The notes under the pieces are model-generated. The model searched no databases. It was given only the letters and a program-made list of their open reading frames with translations, and was not told the DNA's origin. From positions 1 through 15,258 of the forward strand of contig JBBIVA010000094.1 of assembly GCA_037439945.1 (NCBI GenBank): DNA of 15,258 bases. Direction: 5' to 3'. Source of the DNA: CALEUX01 sp037439945 (lineage in GTDB: Bacteria > Bacteroidota > Bacteroidia > Bacteroidales > Marinilabiliaceae). Positions within the stretch are counted from its first letter, which is position 1; each line of letters opens with the position of its first letter. The position numbers and the translations under genes were made by a program. Below, piece by piece: positions 7,512-15,258 of this stretch.

Positions 7512-7546
7512 TCGGTGGTTATAAATTATAATGGCTGACTATTTTT

Positions 7547-8269
7547 ATGATTAATATAGCAATTGACAGAGGTAACAGTTATATAAAATTAGGTGTTTTT
7601 AAGGATAATGATTTAATTACTTTTGAAAATATTGATTACAATTTTGATATAATCAAAAAATTATTAGATAAATTCAACCCCGATAATTTAATAATTTCTT
7701 CCGTAGTAAGTGACAATTATAATCTTACCGATTTTTTAAATAAAAAAGTAAATAAAATTATATTTCTTGACCACACTACCCCTTTACCTGTTGTTAACCA
7801 TTACAAAACCCCCGAAACACTGGGCAAAGACAGGTTGGCTGCTGTGGTTGGAGCCCAGTTTTTATTTCCGGAAGAAAATATTCTGATTATTGATGCCGGT
7901 ACTGCTATAACATATGATTTGTTGCTAAATGGGATCGATTATATTGGAGGGGATATTTCACCGGGAATCAACATGCGGATTAAGGCCCTGAATCAATTTA
8001 CCAGCAGGTTACCATTGGTAAACAAAAGCAATGATATTTGCTTTCCTGGCAAAAATACAATCGAGGCAATTTCATCAGGTACATATAATGGAATGATTTT
8101 TGAAATTGAAGGCTACAGAACCGTGTGTAATAATAAATATGGATCAGTCAAAACTATTATTACAGGTGGAGATGCACTTTTTTTTGAGAAAAATTTAAAA
8201 AAACCCATCTTTGCAGATCAAAATTTGGTATTAAAAGGATTAAACCGTATAATGGAATACAATGTATAA
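7547..8269 (+). CDS. coaX: Type III pantothenate kinase
   Basis: Phosphorylates pantothenate with ATP, the first step of coenzyme A synthesis; cytoplasmic. The type III (CoaX) enzyme needs a monovalent cation and, unlike type I, is not feedback-inhibited by CoA. The 240 residues match the family and its ASKHA fold: IDRGNS (6-11, phosphate-1 loop with D7), GKDR (93-96), IDAGT with D116 (115-119), GGDISPG (134-140) and a C-terminal TGGDA adenosine-loop motif. All expected catalytic residues are visible. ATG 7547 gives the normal N-terminus MINIAIDRGN. The stop overlaps the start of the next gene by 8 bases, indicating translational coupling with an outer membrane protein. It is the first gene of the envelope cluster and divergent from the REC-PAS gene. 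Confidence 0.95.
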   Translation: MINIAIDRGNSYIKLGVFKDNDLITFENIDYNFDIIKKLLDKFNPDNLIISSVVSDNYNLTDFLNKKVNKIIFLDHTTPLPVVNHYKTPETLGKDRLAAVVGAQFLFPEENILIIDAGTAITYDLLLNGIDYIGGDISPGINMRIKALNQFTSRLPLVNKSNDICFPGKNTIEAISSGTYNGMIFEIEGYRTVCNNKYGSVKTIITGGDALFFEKNLKKPIFADQNLVLKGLNRIMEYNV

Positions 8270-9551
8270 TAAATGTAAGCATTTTTTTTTAGGGTTATTG
8301 ATAATATTTCCTTCAATTACTGTAGTTTCCCAAACCAGGACTTTTTCACCATTTACAAGGTATGGAATAGGCGAAATAAACCAAAAAGGTTTTGGAAGAA
8401 ACGCGGCTATGGGTAATACAGGAATTGGTTTAAGGTCTCCATACAATTTAAACCCTTTAAACCCTGCATCATACACTGCAATAGATACTTTATCGTTCTA
8501 TTTTGAGTCGGGCATAAGCGGGTTTTCGCAGAATATTAATCACATGGGGGCTACCAATAGTTTTTCCGAGATAGATTTTGATTATTTTGCATTCGGTTTT
8601 CCTATTACACGAAAAATATTTACCTCCATTGGTATAAAACCAGCATCAAATGCAGGGTATAGTTATGGGACCATTTCAGGTGAAGGGACCAGCACATCTC
8701 TCCAAAAAGCCATGGGATTAGGAAATATAACCAATTTATATGGAGGAATTGGTTTTAAAATAAACTCATCCTGGTCTGCGGGTTTAAATGTTTCTTATTG
8801 GTTTGGCAATATTAACCATACTTCATTTTCTGAATATATTAACGACCCCGATGCCTATAAATATGGTATAAAGCATGAAATACATTTAAATGATGCCTTT
8901 ATTGGTTTTGGGCTTCAATATTCCAATATTGCCGGTAAAAACAATAAATATACAATAGGGGTAACTTTTAGTCCCAAAACAGCTATAAGGGGTGAATCAT
9001 CCATGTTAATAGCCCGTGGAACCATGTACGATGTTGATGGCAACCTTTTTATAACGAATGACACCCTGCATTCCGAAAAAAACAAATGGAGCAAAAACAC
9101 CTTTGAATTACCATTGGGTTTAGGACTTGGGGCATCCTACACATTTAATGACAAACTAACATTTGCAGCAGATTTTTCAACCCGCAGTTGGGCCGATGCG
9201 AATTTTCCTGATGACAAAACAGAGACAACCAATGCAAATTATTTTAACTTTGGGGCTGAATGGATACCTAAAGAGCGGACAGCAACAAATTACCTGCACC
9301 GTATTAGATATCGTGCCGGGTTACATTATACCCAGGATTACATTAAGCTTAACGGATACCAGGTTAAAGATTTTGGCATGAGTTTTGGGATTGGTTTACC
9401 ATTAAAAAGAACCAATACATCTGTAAACCTGGTATATGAATTTGGGTCAAGAGGAACATCAGAAACAAATCAGGTTAAAGAAACGTACAACAGGTTTATT
9501 GTAAATTTTACATTACATGAATATTGGTTTGTTAAACGTAAATTTGAATAG
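8262..9551 (+). CDS. OmpP1/FadL-like outer membrane beta-barrel protein
   Basis: A 429-residue predicted outer-membrane protein. A signal peptide (1 to about 23, hydrophobic core LGLLIIFPSITVV) is followed by FSPFTRYGIGEI and GRNAAMGNTGIGL (46-58), an N-terminal pattern seen in OmpP1/FadL/TodX-like barrels of Bacteroidota. The rest alternates short glycine- and aromatic-rich strands (for example TNLYGGIGFKI, FELPLGLGLGASYTF, YFNFGAEW, FGMSFGIGLPL), ending with FIVNFTLHEYWF, a C-terminal strand with terminal aromatics as expected for BAM-dependent insertion. FadL-type barrels take up hydrophobic compounds; the substrate here is unknown. Its ATG lies inside the end of coaX, so the two are co-transcribed and probably coupled in translation; a 97-base gap separates it from the TPR gene. 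The barrel assignment is firm, the subfamily moderate, and transport function is inferred. Confidence 0.8.
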   Translation: MYNKCKHFFLGLLIIFPSITVVSQTRTFSPFTRYGIGEINQKGFGRNAAMGNTGIGLRSPYNLNPLNPASYTAIDTLSFYFESGISGFSQNINHMGATNSFSEIDFDYFAFGFPITRKIFTSIGIKPASNAGYSYGTISGEGTSTSLQKAMGLGNITNLYGGIGFKINSSWSAGLNVSYWFGNINHTSFSEYINDPDAYKYGIKHEIHLNDAFIGFGLQYSNIAGKNNKYTIGVTFSPKTAIRGESSMLIARGTMYDVDGNLFITNDTLHSEKNKWSKNTFELPLGLGLGASYTFNDKLTFAADFSTRSWADANFPDDKTETTNANYFNFGAEWIPKERTATNYLHRIRYRAGLHYTQDYIKLNGYQVKDFGMSFGIGLPLKRTNTSVNLVYEFGSRGTSETNQVKETYNRFIVNFTLHEYWFVKRKFE

Positions 9552-9648
9552 TTTTAATTTAATAACAATAATAAGGTTTTAGATGTAAGAATTTAATATT
9601 ATTAGGTTTAAACACATCAAAAATCTAAGGAAAACAAAAAAATAAGCC

Positions 9649-10995
9649 ATGAAAGCTTTACAACTAACTGCAATAGCGTTACTTATAACTTTTGCAACAG
9701 CTACTGCCCAAAAAGGGGTAACAACCGGAACACAATACGGAAGTGGGGAAGACAGCATCCGGTGTATTAAACATCTTTCATTATACAACGAAGATTTTAA
9801 AAATAAAAATCTTGATGAAGCCTTTAACAGTTGGATGGTAGTATTAAACGAGTGCCCCATGGCAAATCTTAACGTTTATATTGACGGTCCGGTACTGGTA
9901 AAACACAAAATGGACAAAGCTCCTGATATAGCTAAAAAAGAGGAGTTTTACCAGCTTTTGCTCAAGGTTTACGATATGCGCATTCAGTATTTTGGGAATA
10001 ACAGGCGTGCCCCCGCAGCAATGATTAAAGGTTTGAAAGCAATTGAAATGCTTAATTACAAAAGGGATGAAGCCTCTGTTCTAAAAGATGCTTACAAATT
10101 ACTGGATGAATCGGTTAAAGGTATAGGGCGTAATTCAAGAATTGATATATTAGCCGCTCTAATGCAGGCATCCTTCAACCTTTACAAATCATCAAATATT
10201 GATGCTGCAGCTTTTATTAAAGACTACACTGTTGTGGCCGATATTATTGAATTTCAGCTAAAAGAAAAACCAGGAAATTCGATTCTTGAGCAGGTTAAAG
10301 GAAGTGTTGAGGAACTTTTTGCTTCAAGTGGAGCTGCCGATTGCAAAACTATTGAAACAATCTTTTCACCACAACTTGATGAAAATAAATTCGATCTGGC
10401 ATGGTTAAAAAGAGTTAGTGGCCTGCTTGCCAGAAATCAATGCGATGAAGCTGATTTATTATATAAAGTTTCAGAATTTCAACACAATATTGAACCATCA
10501 TCCTCATCAGCATATGGATTGGCGAGAATGTACCTGAAATCAGGTGATACACAAAGGGCCCTTACTTATTACCAGGAAGCAATTGATTTGTCGGAAGACC
10601 AAAATCAGAAAGGGACTTACTTATATTATATGGCACTTATACACCTTTCCCAGTCAAACTTCCAGGCTGCAAGAACCTTGGCAATAAGGGCTGCAGATGC
10701 CAAACCAAACTGGGGCGCACCATATATCCTGATTGGTAAAGCATATGCAAGTTCAGCAAATATTGTGGGTTCCAATGAATTTGAAAAGAAAGCTGTTTAC
10801 TGGTCTGCAGTTGACAAGTTTATGAAGGCAAAATCTGTTGACCCAACAACGGTTGAAGAAGCAAATGAACAAATTAGACTATACTCTGCTCATTTTCCTC
10901 CAAAAACTGAGATATTCTTCCAGGGATTAACAGTTGGCGGAAACTATACAGTGGGTGGTTGGATTAATGAAGTAACTACCATAAGGGAGAAATAA
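9649..10995 (+). CDS. Secreted tetratricopeptide-repeat protein of the coaX-lptC cluster
   Basis: 448 residues with an N-terminal signal peptide cleaved probably after ATATA-Q (about residue 20-21), so periplasmic or on the periplasmic face of a membrane. The middle (35-280) is helical with no recognised domain. TPR-like units are visible at about 286-319 (YGLARMYLKSGDTQRALTYY) and 322-355, with a third, interrupted unit at 356-399 ending AVDKFMKAKSVDP. The C-terminus (about 418-446: FFQGLTVGG, YTVGGWINEVTTIRE) follows a pattern I recall at the end of many Bacteroidota homologues next to lptC. TPRs usually hold protein partners; the position before lptC suggests a role in envelope or LPS assembly, which is inference. 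Its stop is 5 bases before the lptC start, so they are in one operon. Confidence 0.8.
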   Translation: MKALQLTAIALLITFATATAQKGVTTGTQYGSGEDSIRCIKHLSLYNEDFKNKNLDEAFNSWMVVLNECPMANLNVYIDGPVLVKHKMDKAPDIAKKEEFYQLLLKVYDMRIQYFGNNRRAPAAMIKGLKAIEMLNYKRDEASVLKDAYKLLDESVKGIGRNSRIDILAALMQASFNLYKSSNIDAAAFIKDYTVVADIIEFQLKEKPGNSILEQVKGSVEELFASSGAADCKTIETIFSPQLDENKFDLAWLKRVSGLLARNQCDEADLLYKVSEFQHNIEPSSSSAYGLARMYLKSGDTQRALTYYQEAIDLSEDQNQKGTYLYYMALIHLSQSNFQAARTLAIRAADAKPNWGAPYILIGKAYASSANIVGSNEFEKKAVYWSAVDKFMKAKSVDPTTVEEANEQIRLYSAHFPPKTEIFFQGLTVGGNYTVGGWINEVTTIREK

Positions 10996-11000
10996 ACCAA

Positions 11001-11603
11001 ATGGAAACCCTTGGGTTAAACAGGAAATACAGAGTTAATATAAAGGCAGGCGGTATAATTATACTGCTTGCTTTTGTAATTTTGGCGTGTACACCAAATA
11101 AACCCGAAGAAATTAAAGCATTAACAAACAGTGAGGAATTACCCAGTCTGACAATTAAAGAACTAACAACCGTAATTACCGATTCAGGAAAGATTAAATA
11201 CAGGTTTGTTTCTCCGCAACTTCTTCAATTTGACCAAAAAGCAGAACCAACAATTGAATTTCCGGGTGGACTGCATCTTTTTATTTTTGATGTTAATGAG
11301 GATGTTGATGCCCAGATTAAATGTAAAGAAGCGGTTTATTATCAAAACACTGAAATTTGGGAACTACGTCAGGATGTTGAAGCTATTAATATGAAAGGTG
11401 AAGTTATAAATTCCGAACTTTTGCTCTGGGATCAAAAAAAACGCTCTGTTTACTCCGATCAGTTTATCAAGATTACAACTCAAAGAGAAATTATAACCGG
11501 ATATGGTTTTGAATCTGATGAACGCCTAGAGAACTATAAAATAAAAAATATAAGCGGAATTCTTGAAATTGAAGATAACCTAAGTCCGGCTAAAAATAAT
11601 TAA
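11001..11603 (+). CDS. lptC: LPS export ABC transporter periplasmic protein LptC
   Basis: LptC takes lipopolysaccharide from the LptBFG transporter and passes it to LptA in the periplasmic bridge to the outer membrane. The 200 residues have a hydrophobic segment (17-29) ending in a lipobox ILAC (Cys30), so this appears to be a lipoprotein form, unlike the transmembrane-anchored E. coli LptC. The beta-jellyroll-like domain spans about 48-190, with the typical C-terminal segment GEVINSELLLWDQKKRSVYSD (133-153), KITTQREIITGYGFESDE (157-174) and ENYKIKNISG (177-186). The start at 11001 gives a rather long, basic N-region of about 18 residues; I see no better alternative. It follows the TPR gene by 5 bases and precedes the CNNM gene by 49. 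Confidence 0.88.
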   Translation: METLGLNRKYRVNIKAGGIIILLAFVILACTPNKPEEIKALTNSEELPSLTIKELTTVITDSGKIKYRFVSPQLLQFDQKAEPTIEFPGGLHLFIFDVNEDVDAQIKCKEAVYYQNTEIWELRQDVEAINMKGEVINSELLLWDQKKRSVYSDQFIKITTQREIITGYGFESDERLENYKIKNISGILEIEDNLSPAKNN

Positions 11604-11652
11604 TCAAAAATTGTTATCTTAACATCTTACATCTTCAACGCTTAATAAAGAA

Positions 11653-12918
11653 ATGACCATATTAACCATTATCATAATAACCTTGATTTTATCAGCATTT
11701 TTCTCGGGTAGTGAAATGGCATTTCTTTCAACCAATAAATTGATGAACGAACTAAACCGGAAAAAATATCCCCGGTTTTCAAAACTTACCGATGTTTTTT
11801 TAAAATCGCCAGGGCTTTTTATTTCTACAATATTAATTGGAAATAATATTGCACTGGTTGTTTACGGATTGTATATGGCAAGCCTGATTGAACCAAGTAT
11901 TAGCAGGTTTATAAGCTCAGAAACATCAATTTTGTTAATTCAAACAATATTTTCAACAATAATTATTTTAATTACTGCCGAATTTCTTCCTAAAATAATT
12001 TTCAGAATAAACCCATCGTTTTCGCTTATTATGTTTTCGGTGCCATTAACATTTTTTTATTGGCTGTTTTTTCCCATCTCGAACCTGACGCTTGGATTTT
12101 CTAATTTTTTTATCCGTAAAATTCTTAAAGTAAATAATCCACCCCCAAAGAAAAATATTGTTCTTGGCATAATTGATCTTGATAATTTAATTAGCAGGCA
12201 ACAAAGCAAAGCCCATGAAAATTTTCCACTTCCCGAAGAAGTAAAGTTTTTTAAAAATGCCCTGTATTTTTCAACCGTTAAAGTACGCGAGTGCTCGGTA
12301 CCACGAACCGACCTTGAAGCTGTTGAAATAAATGAAAGCATCGAAATATTAAGATCAAGATTTATTGAATCAGGATTTTCCAAAATATTAATATTTCGGG
12401 AAACAATAGATAATATTGTTGGGTATGTACATGTTTCACAAATGTTCAAAAACCCCAAAAACCTTCGTAACCTGATTAACCCAATATCCATTGTTCCTGA
12501 AACAATGACTGCTAATAAGCTCCTTGATATATTTACAAAAGAAAATAAGAGTATAGTTTTGGTTGTTGATGAATTTGGTGGTACTTCCGGAATAGTTACA
12601 TTGGAAGATATTCTGGAAGAAATATTTGGTGAAATAGACGATGAACATGATATTTCCGACTTTATTGAAAAACAGGTTGATGAAAACACATACCTTTTCT
12701 CAGGCAGACTTGAAGTTGATTACCTTAACGAAAAATATAATTTGGAATTACCCGTTTCTGATGAATATGAAACATTAGCCGGACTTGTACTTTACAACAA
12801 TAAATCTATCCCAAAAGAACAAGAGGTAATAGAAACAGGAAACTTCAAAATACATATACTCCAGGCCACAAAATCGAAAATAGAGTTACTTAAAATTACA
12901 GTTAAAGCGCCAAAATAA
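11653..12918 (+). CDS. Hemolysin-family CNNM/CBS-domain membrane protein (GldE/CorC-like)
   Basis: A 421-residue inner-membrane protein. The N-terminal CNNM (DUF21) domain has predicted membrane segments at about 2-24, 55-80, 92-112 and 124-144, with the signature SAFFSGSEMAFLSTN (14-28) and the conserved TAEFLPK (108-114). A cytoplasmic CBS pair follows (about 210-330), including VLVVDEFGGTSGIVTLEDIL (302-321) and EEIFGEIDDEHD (322-333), then a CorC/HlyC C-terminal domain (about 345-418). Related proteins act in magnesium or cobalt efflux; in gliding Bacteroidota the relative GldE is part of the motility machinery, but it normally adjoins gldD, which is absent here. The historic name 'hemolysin' is not evidence of haemolysis. 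It is probably in one operon with lptC. Family firm, ion specificity unknown. Confidence 0.9.
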   Translation: MTILTIIIITLILSAFFSGSEMAFLSTNKLMNELNRKKYPRFSKLTDVFLKSPGLFISTILIGNNIALVVYGLYMASLIEPSISRFISSETSILLIQTIFSTIIILITAEFLPKIIFRINPSFSLIMFSVPLTFFYWLFFPISNLTLGFSNFFIRKILKVNNPPPKKNIVLGIIDLDNLISRQQSKAHENFPLPEEVKFFKNALYFSTVKVRECSVPRTDLEAVEINESIEILRSRFIESGFSKILIFRETIDNIVGYVHVSQMFKNPKNLRNLINPISIVPETMTANKLLDIFTKENKSIVLVVDEFGGTSGIVTLEDILEEIFGEIDDEHDISDFIEKQVDENTYLFSGRLEVDYLNEKYNLELPVSDEYETLAGLVLYNNKSIPKEQEVIETGNFKIHILQATKSKIELLKITVKAPK

Positions 12919-13050
12919 CAGTTTCGCTAATATTATCCCTAATAAACAAAGATTTCTGGTACCTGATTAATAAAAATAATTTTTTTTCTCCTGCTTTAAC
13001 AATCAACATGCTGATTTCAAAATATTATTTGTTCAGATAATTACTCCTTT

Positions 13051-13063
13051 TTGATTTAATCAA
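13051..13063. promoter_or_regulatory. Operator-like palindrome upstream of the foldase promoter
   Basis: TTGATT-T-AATCAA is a perfect odd-centred palindrome placed 7 bases upstream of the candidate -33 box. That position suits an activator or repressor, but no regulator is identified and AT-rich palindromes arise by chance. Confidence 0.3.
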
Positions 13064-13070
13064 CCATCCT

Positions 13071-13105
13071 TTTGAAGTTTATATAATTCAATTTTTGTAT
13101 ATTCG
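13071..13105 (+). promoter_or_regulatory. Candidate promoter of the PpiD-like gene
   Basis: TTTG at 13071-13074 and TATATTCG at 13098-13105 (one mismatch to TAnnTTTG) are separated by 23 bases, the upper end of the known Bacteroidota range. Transcription would start near 13112, leaving a leader of about 30 bases before ATG 13144. It suggests the foldase gene can be transcribed separately from the genes before it. Confidence 0.4.
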
Positions 13106-13143
13106 TGCCTGTTTTTAAAGCATAATTTTAATCTGATTTTCGA

Positions 13144-15237
13144 ATGGCAACTTTAGAAAAAATAAGAAGTAAAGGGGGCGTGTTTGTAGCAATTTTTATT
13201 GGATTCGCACTATTTGCCTTTATTATGACGGACCTTATGAGTTCCGGTGGTTCGTTTTTCAACCAATCTGGCATGGATGTGGCTAGCATAAACGGCAAAT
13301 CTGTTTCAATACAAGAGTTCCAAAATAAGGTAACCGATATGGAGGAATTCAATAAATTAAACCGTAATATTTCATCCCTTTCTGAGGAAGAAACTTACAT
13401 GATGCGCGATCAAACGTGGAATCAATTGATTAACCAGACTTTACTTGGCGAAAAATATGAAGAATTGGGATTAACAGTACCTTCCAATGAATTAATGGAT
13501 ATGGTGGCAGGTAAAAACGTTCATCCGTTTCTTCTTCAACACCCACTCTTTGCAAACCCAAACACAGGAGCATACGATCCAACCCAGGCTCGCAATTTTT
13601 TGGAAGCTAAAAAGACGGACCCAACATTGTCGTTTTACTGGAGAGTTCTTGAGGAACAACTTATCAATGAAAGGCTTTTCAATAAATATAAGAACCTGGT
13701 AAAAAAAGGCATGTTTATACCATCCAAATGGGCATCGGAGGAATCTGAAGCCCGAAACAAGATGGTTGATTTTGAATTTGTAATGGCAAGGTTTGCTACT
13801 ATTTCGGATAGTTTAGTTACCGTTTCTGATGCAGAAATTAAAAAGTATTACCGCGATAACGAAAAGCTTTTTAAACAGGACGAAACACGTGAAATTGAAT
13901 ATATAACATTTGATATTGAACCTACCGAAGCCGATAAACAGGCAATTTTGGATGCTATCACGAAAATGAAAAATGATTTTTCAAAACCTGAAATAGATCC
14001 GGTTCAATTTGTAAATTTAAATTCAGATGAGTCATATACCGGAATTAATCAAAAAGCATCAGAATTTAACACACCAATTGAAGAATTCCTGAAAAATGCT
14101 TCTGTAAATGAAGTTTTTGGACCTTATTTTGAAAATGAATCATACAAAATAGCCAGAGTTGTGGCAATTAAGCAGGTGCCTGATTCAGTTAAAGCCCGTC
14201 ACATTTTGATTCGTGAAAATTCACCTGAAGCAACTAATGCAATTGCAGATAGCCTTATGAACCTTATTAAGAAAGGTGCAAACTTTGTGGATTTGGCCAG
14301 GAAACATTCAACAGATCAGGGTTCAGCAGTAAATGGAGGTGATTTAGGCTGGTTTACCGAGGGGCAAATGGTAAAACCTTTTAATGATGCCAGCTTCAAC
14401 GGAAAAAAAGGTGATGTTGTTAAGGTTGAAAGTCAGTTTGGGGTTCATATAATTAATATTACTGACCAGGGCAAACCAACAACAAAATACCAGGTGGCAA
14501 CACTGGCGCGTAAAATTTCATACAGCTCAAAAACCTACCAGGATGTTTATTCACGTGCAAATAAATTTGCTTCAATAAATAATAGTGTTGCTAAGTTTAA
14601 TGAAGCTGTTACCAAGGAAAACCTTACCAAGAGGTTTGGACGTGAATTGCGCAAGAACGACCGGAATGTTGGCAATCTTGAATCTCCCCGCGATTTGGTA
14701 AAATGGGCATTTGATTCAAAAGTTGGTTCTCTGTCAAAAGTATTTGAATTTGGCGACCAGTTTGTAATTGCACTTTTAACCAATGCAACAAAAGAAGGGG
14801 TGCAGGCAATGGAATTGGTTAAACCCCAAATTCAGAGAGAATTAATAAATAATAAAAAAGCTGAAATGCTAGTCGACAAGTTCAACCTGGCGGTTAAAGA
14901 AAACGGAACCATGACAGCTATTGCCAAAAAAATGAATTCAACTATACAAATTGTTCAGGACATAAGTTTTGGTTCACAACAGGTTCCGGGTGCAGGTATT
15001 GAGCCGGCGTTAGTTTCTTTGGCAGTTAATTCACCGGCAAACCAGGTATCTAAACCCATAAAGGGAAATAACGGAGTATTTGTTGTTAAAGTAATCAATG
15101 TTGAAAACATTGGTGTTAATCCTGAAGATATTCGCCAGGAATTAACCCGTAATATTGACATGGGAATTGACTACCAGTTAATTGAATCAATAAAGGAGAA
15201 TGCTGAAATTGAAGATAATCGTTCAAAGTTTTATTAG
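13144..15237 (+). CDS. PpiD/SurA-type periplasmic peptidyl-prolyl isomerase
   Basis: A 697-residue foldase anchored in the inner membrane by one N-terminal segment (about 12-30, VFVAIFIGFALFAFIM) with the bulk in the periplasm. It should chaperone secreted and outer-membrane proteins and isomerise prolyl bonds. After the anchor comes a SurA_N/PpiD-like helical chaperone region (about 45-200, starting DVASINGKSVSIQEFQ). One clear parvulin domain spans about 349-442, with ARHILI (351-356, H353), STDQGSAVNGGDLGW around D391, and FGVHII (H435). These typical parvulin residues are present, unlike E. coli PpiD, whose parvulin domain is considered inactive, so activity is plausible. A second, degenerate parvulin-like or chaperone region may follow (about 455-680). 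ATG 13144 gives the short cytoplasmic tail usual for the family. It is the last gene of the plus-strand series, with 225 bases and its own candidate promoter before it. Confidence 0.9.
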   Translation: MATLEKIRSKGGVFVAIFIGFALFAFIMTDLMSSGGSFFNQSGMDVASINGKSVSIQEFQNKVTDMEEFNKLNRNISSLSEEETYMMRDQTWNQLINQTLLGEKYEELGLTVPSNELMDMVAGKNVHPFLLQHPLFANPNTGAYDPTQARNFLEAKKTDPTLSFYWRVLEEQLINERLFNKYKNLVKKGMFIPSKWASEESEARNKMVDFEFVMARFATISDSLVTVSDAEIKKYYRDNEKLFKQDETREIEYITFDIEPTEADKQAILDAITKMKNDFSKPEIDPVQFVNLNSDESYTGINQKASEFNTPIEEFLKNASVNEVFGPYFENESYKIARVVAIKQVPDSVKARHILIRENSPEATNAIADSLMNLIKKGANFVDLARKHSTDQGSAVNGGDLGWFTEGQMVKPFNDASFNGKKGDVVKVESQFGVHIINITDQGKPTTKYQVATLARKISYSSKTYQDVYSRANKFASINNSVAKFNEAVTKENLTKRFGRELRKNDRNVGNLESPRDLVKWAFDSKVGSLSKVFEFGDQFVIALLTNATKEGVQAMELVKPQIQRELINNKKAEMLVDKFNLAVKENGTMTAIAKKMNSTIQIVQDISFGSQQVPGAGIEPALVSLAVNSPANQVSKPIKGNNGVFVVKVINVENIGVNPEDIRQELTRNIDMGIDYQLIESIKENAEIEDNRSKFY

Positions 15238-15258
15238 AACATAATTTTTTGAAAAGAA

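Larger units (their letters stand above)
12919..13143. other. Intergenic region upstream of the foldase gene
   Basis: 225 AT-rich bases. They contain a T8 run after a weak AAAAATAATTTTT-type symmetry (about 12973-12988), which might end some transcripts from the CNNM gene; a 13-base palindrome TTGATTTAATCAA (13051-13063); and a promoter-like pair of boxes (13071-13105). No gene is supported. Confidence 0.5.

Noticed and set aside
12057..12689. 210-codon minus-strand frame opposite the CNNM protein gene
   Set aside because: Serine-rich translation typical of an antisense shadow. The plus-strand frame has clear CNNM and CBS motifs throughout.
1281..14260. Possible O-glycosylation sites of the D-(S/T)-hydrophobic type in the lipoprotein, TPR protein and foldase, linked to the mannose synthase
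   Set aside because: Triplets such as DTI, DSI and DSL are present, but about as many as expected by chance for proteins of this size, so they do not support a functional link.

Overview
The window looks like a housekeeping stretch of an AT-rich Bacteroidota chromosome, probably Bacteroidales or a close relative. Four things point there: several gene starts carry a TAnnTTTG-type -7 box; starts lack clear Shine-Dalgarno sequences; the envelope proteins (lipoprotein LptC, a large PpiD-like foldase, an OmpP1/FadL-like barrel) are of the type seen in that phylum; and the aspartokinase has the TLGREGSDYTAA variant I associate with it. The phylum is well supported; the finer placement is a guess. 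No rRNA, tRNA, CRISPR array, insertion sequence or phage gene was found.

Left part (1-2925): a GT2 polyprenol-phosphate mannose synthase whose frame is open to the window edge; a 274-base intergenic region with a near-perfect 17-base inverted repeat; a small unrecognised lipoprotein; and, convergent with it, an aspartate kinase on the minus strand. Middle part (2926-7424): mfd, the transcription-repair coupling factor, divergent from lysC and with a -7-like box almost touching its start codon. It converges on a minus-strand REC-PAS protein that ends right after the PAS domain with no output or kinase domain.

Right part (7504-15237): a plus-strand series, coaX (type III pantothenate kinase), an OmpP1/FadL-like outer membrane protein whose start overlaps the coaX stop, a secreted TPR protein, lipoprotein lptC, a CNNM/CBS (hemolysin-type) membrane protein and a PpiD/SurA-type peptidyl-prolyl isomerase. 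From memory this gene order recurs in Bacteroidota. It reads as an envelope-biogenesis neighbourhood: LPS transport (LptC), folding of outer-membrane proteins (PpiD), an ion-transport-like membrane protein, and two envelope proteins of unknown role, headed by a CoA-pathway enzyme. ppiD probably also has its own promoter.

I see no clearly new multi-gene system. The most interesting items are the two uncharacterised proteins (barrel and TPR) lying between coaX and lptC, the orphan lipoprotein with its repeat-rich upstream region, the outputless REC-PAS regulator, and the upstream-open frame of the first gene.
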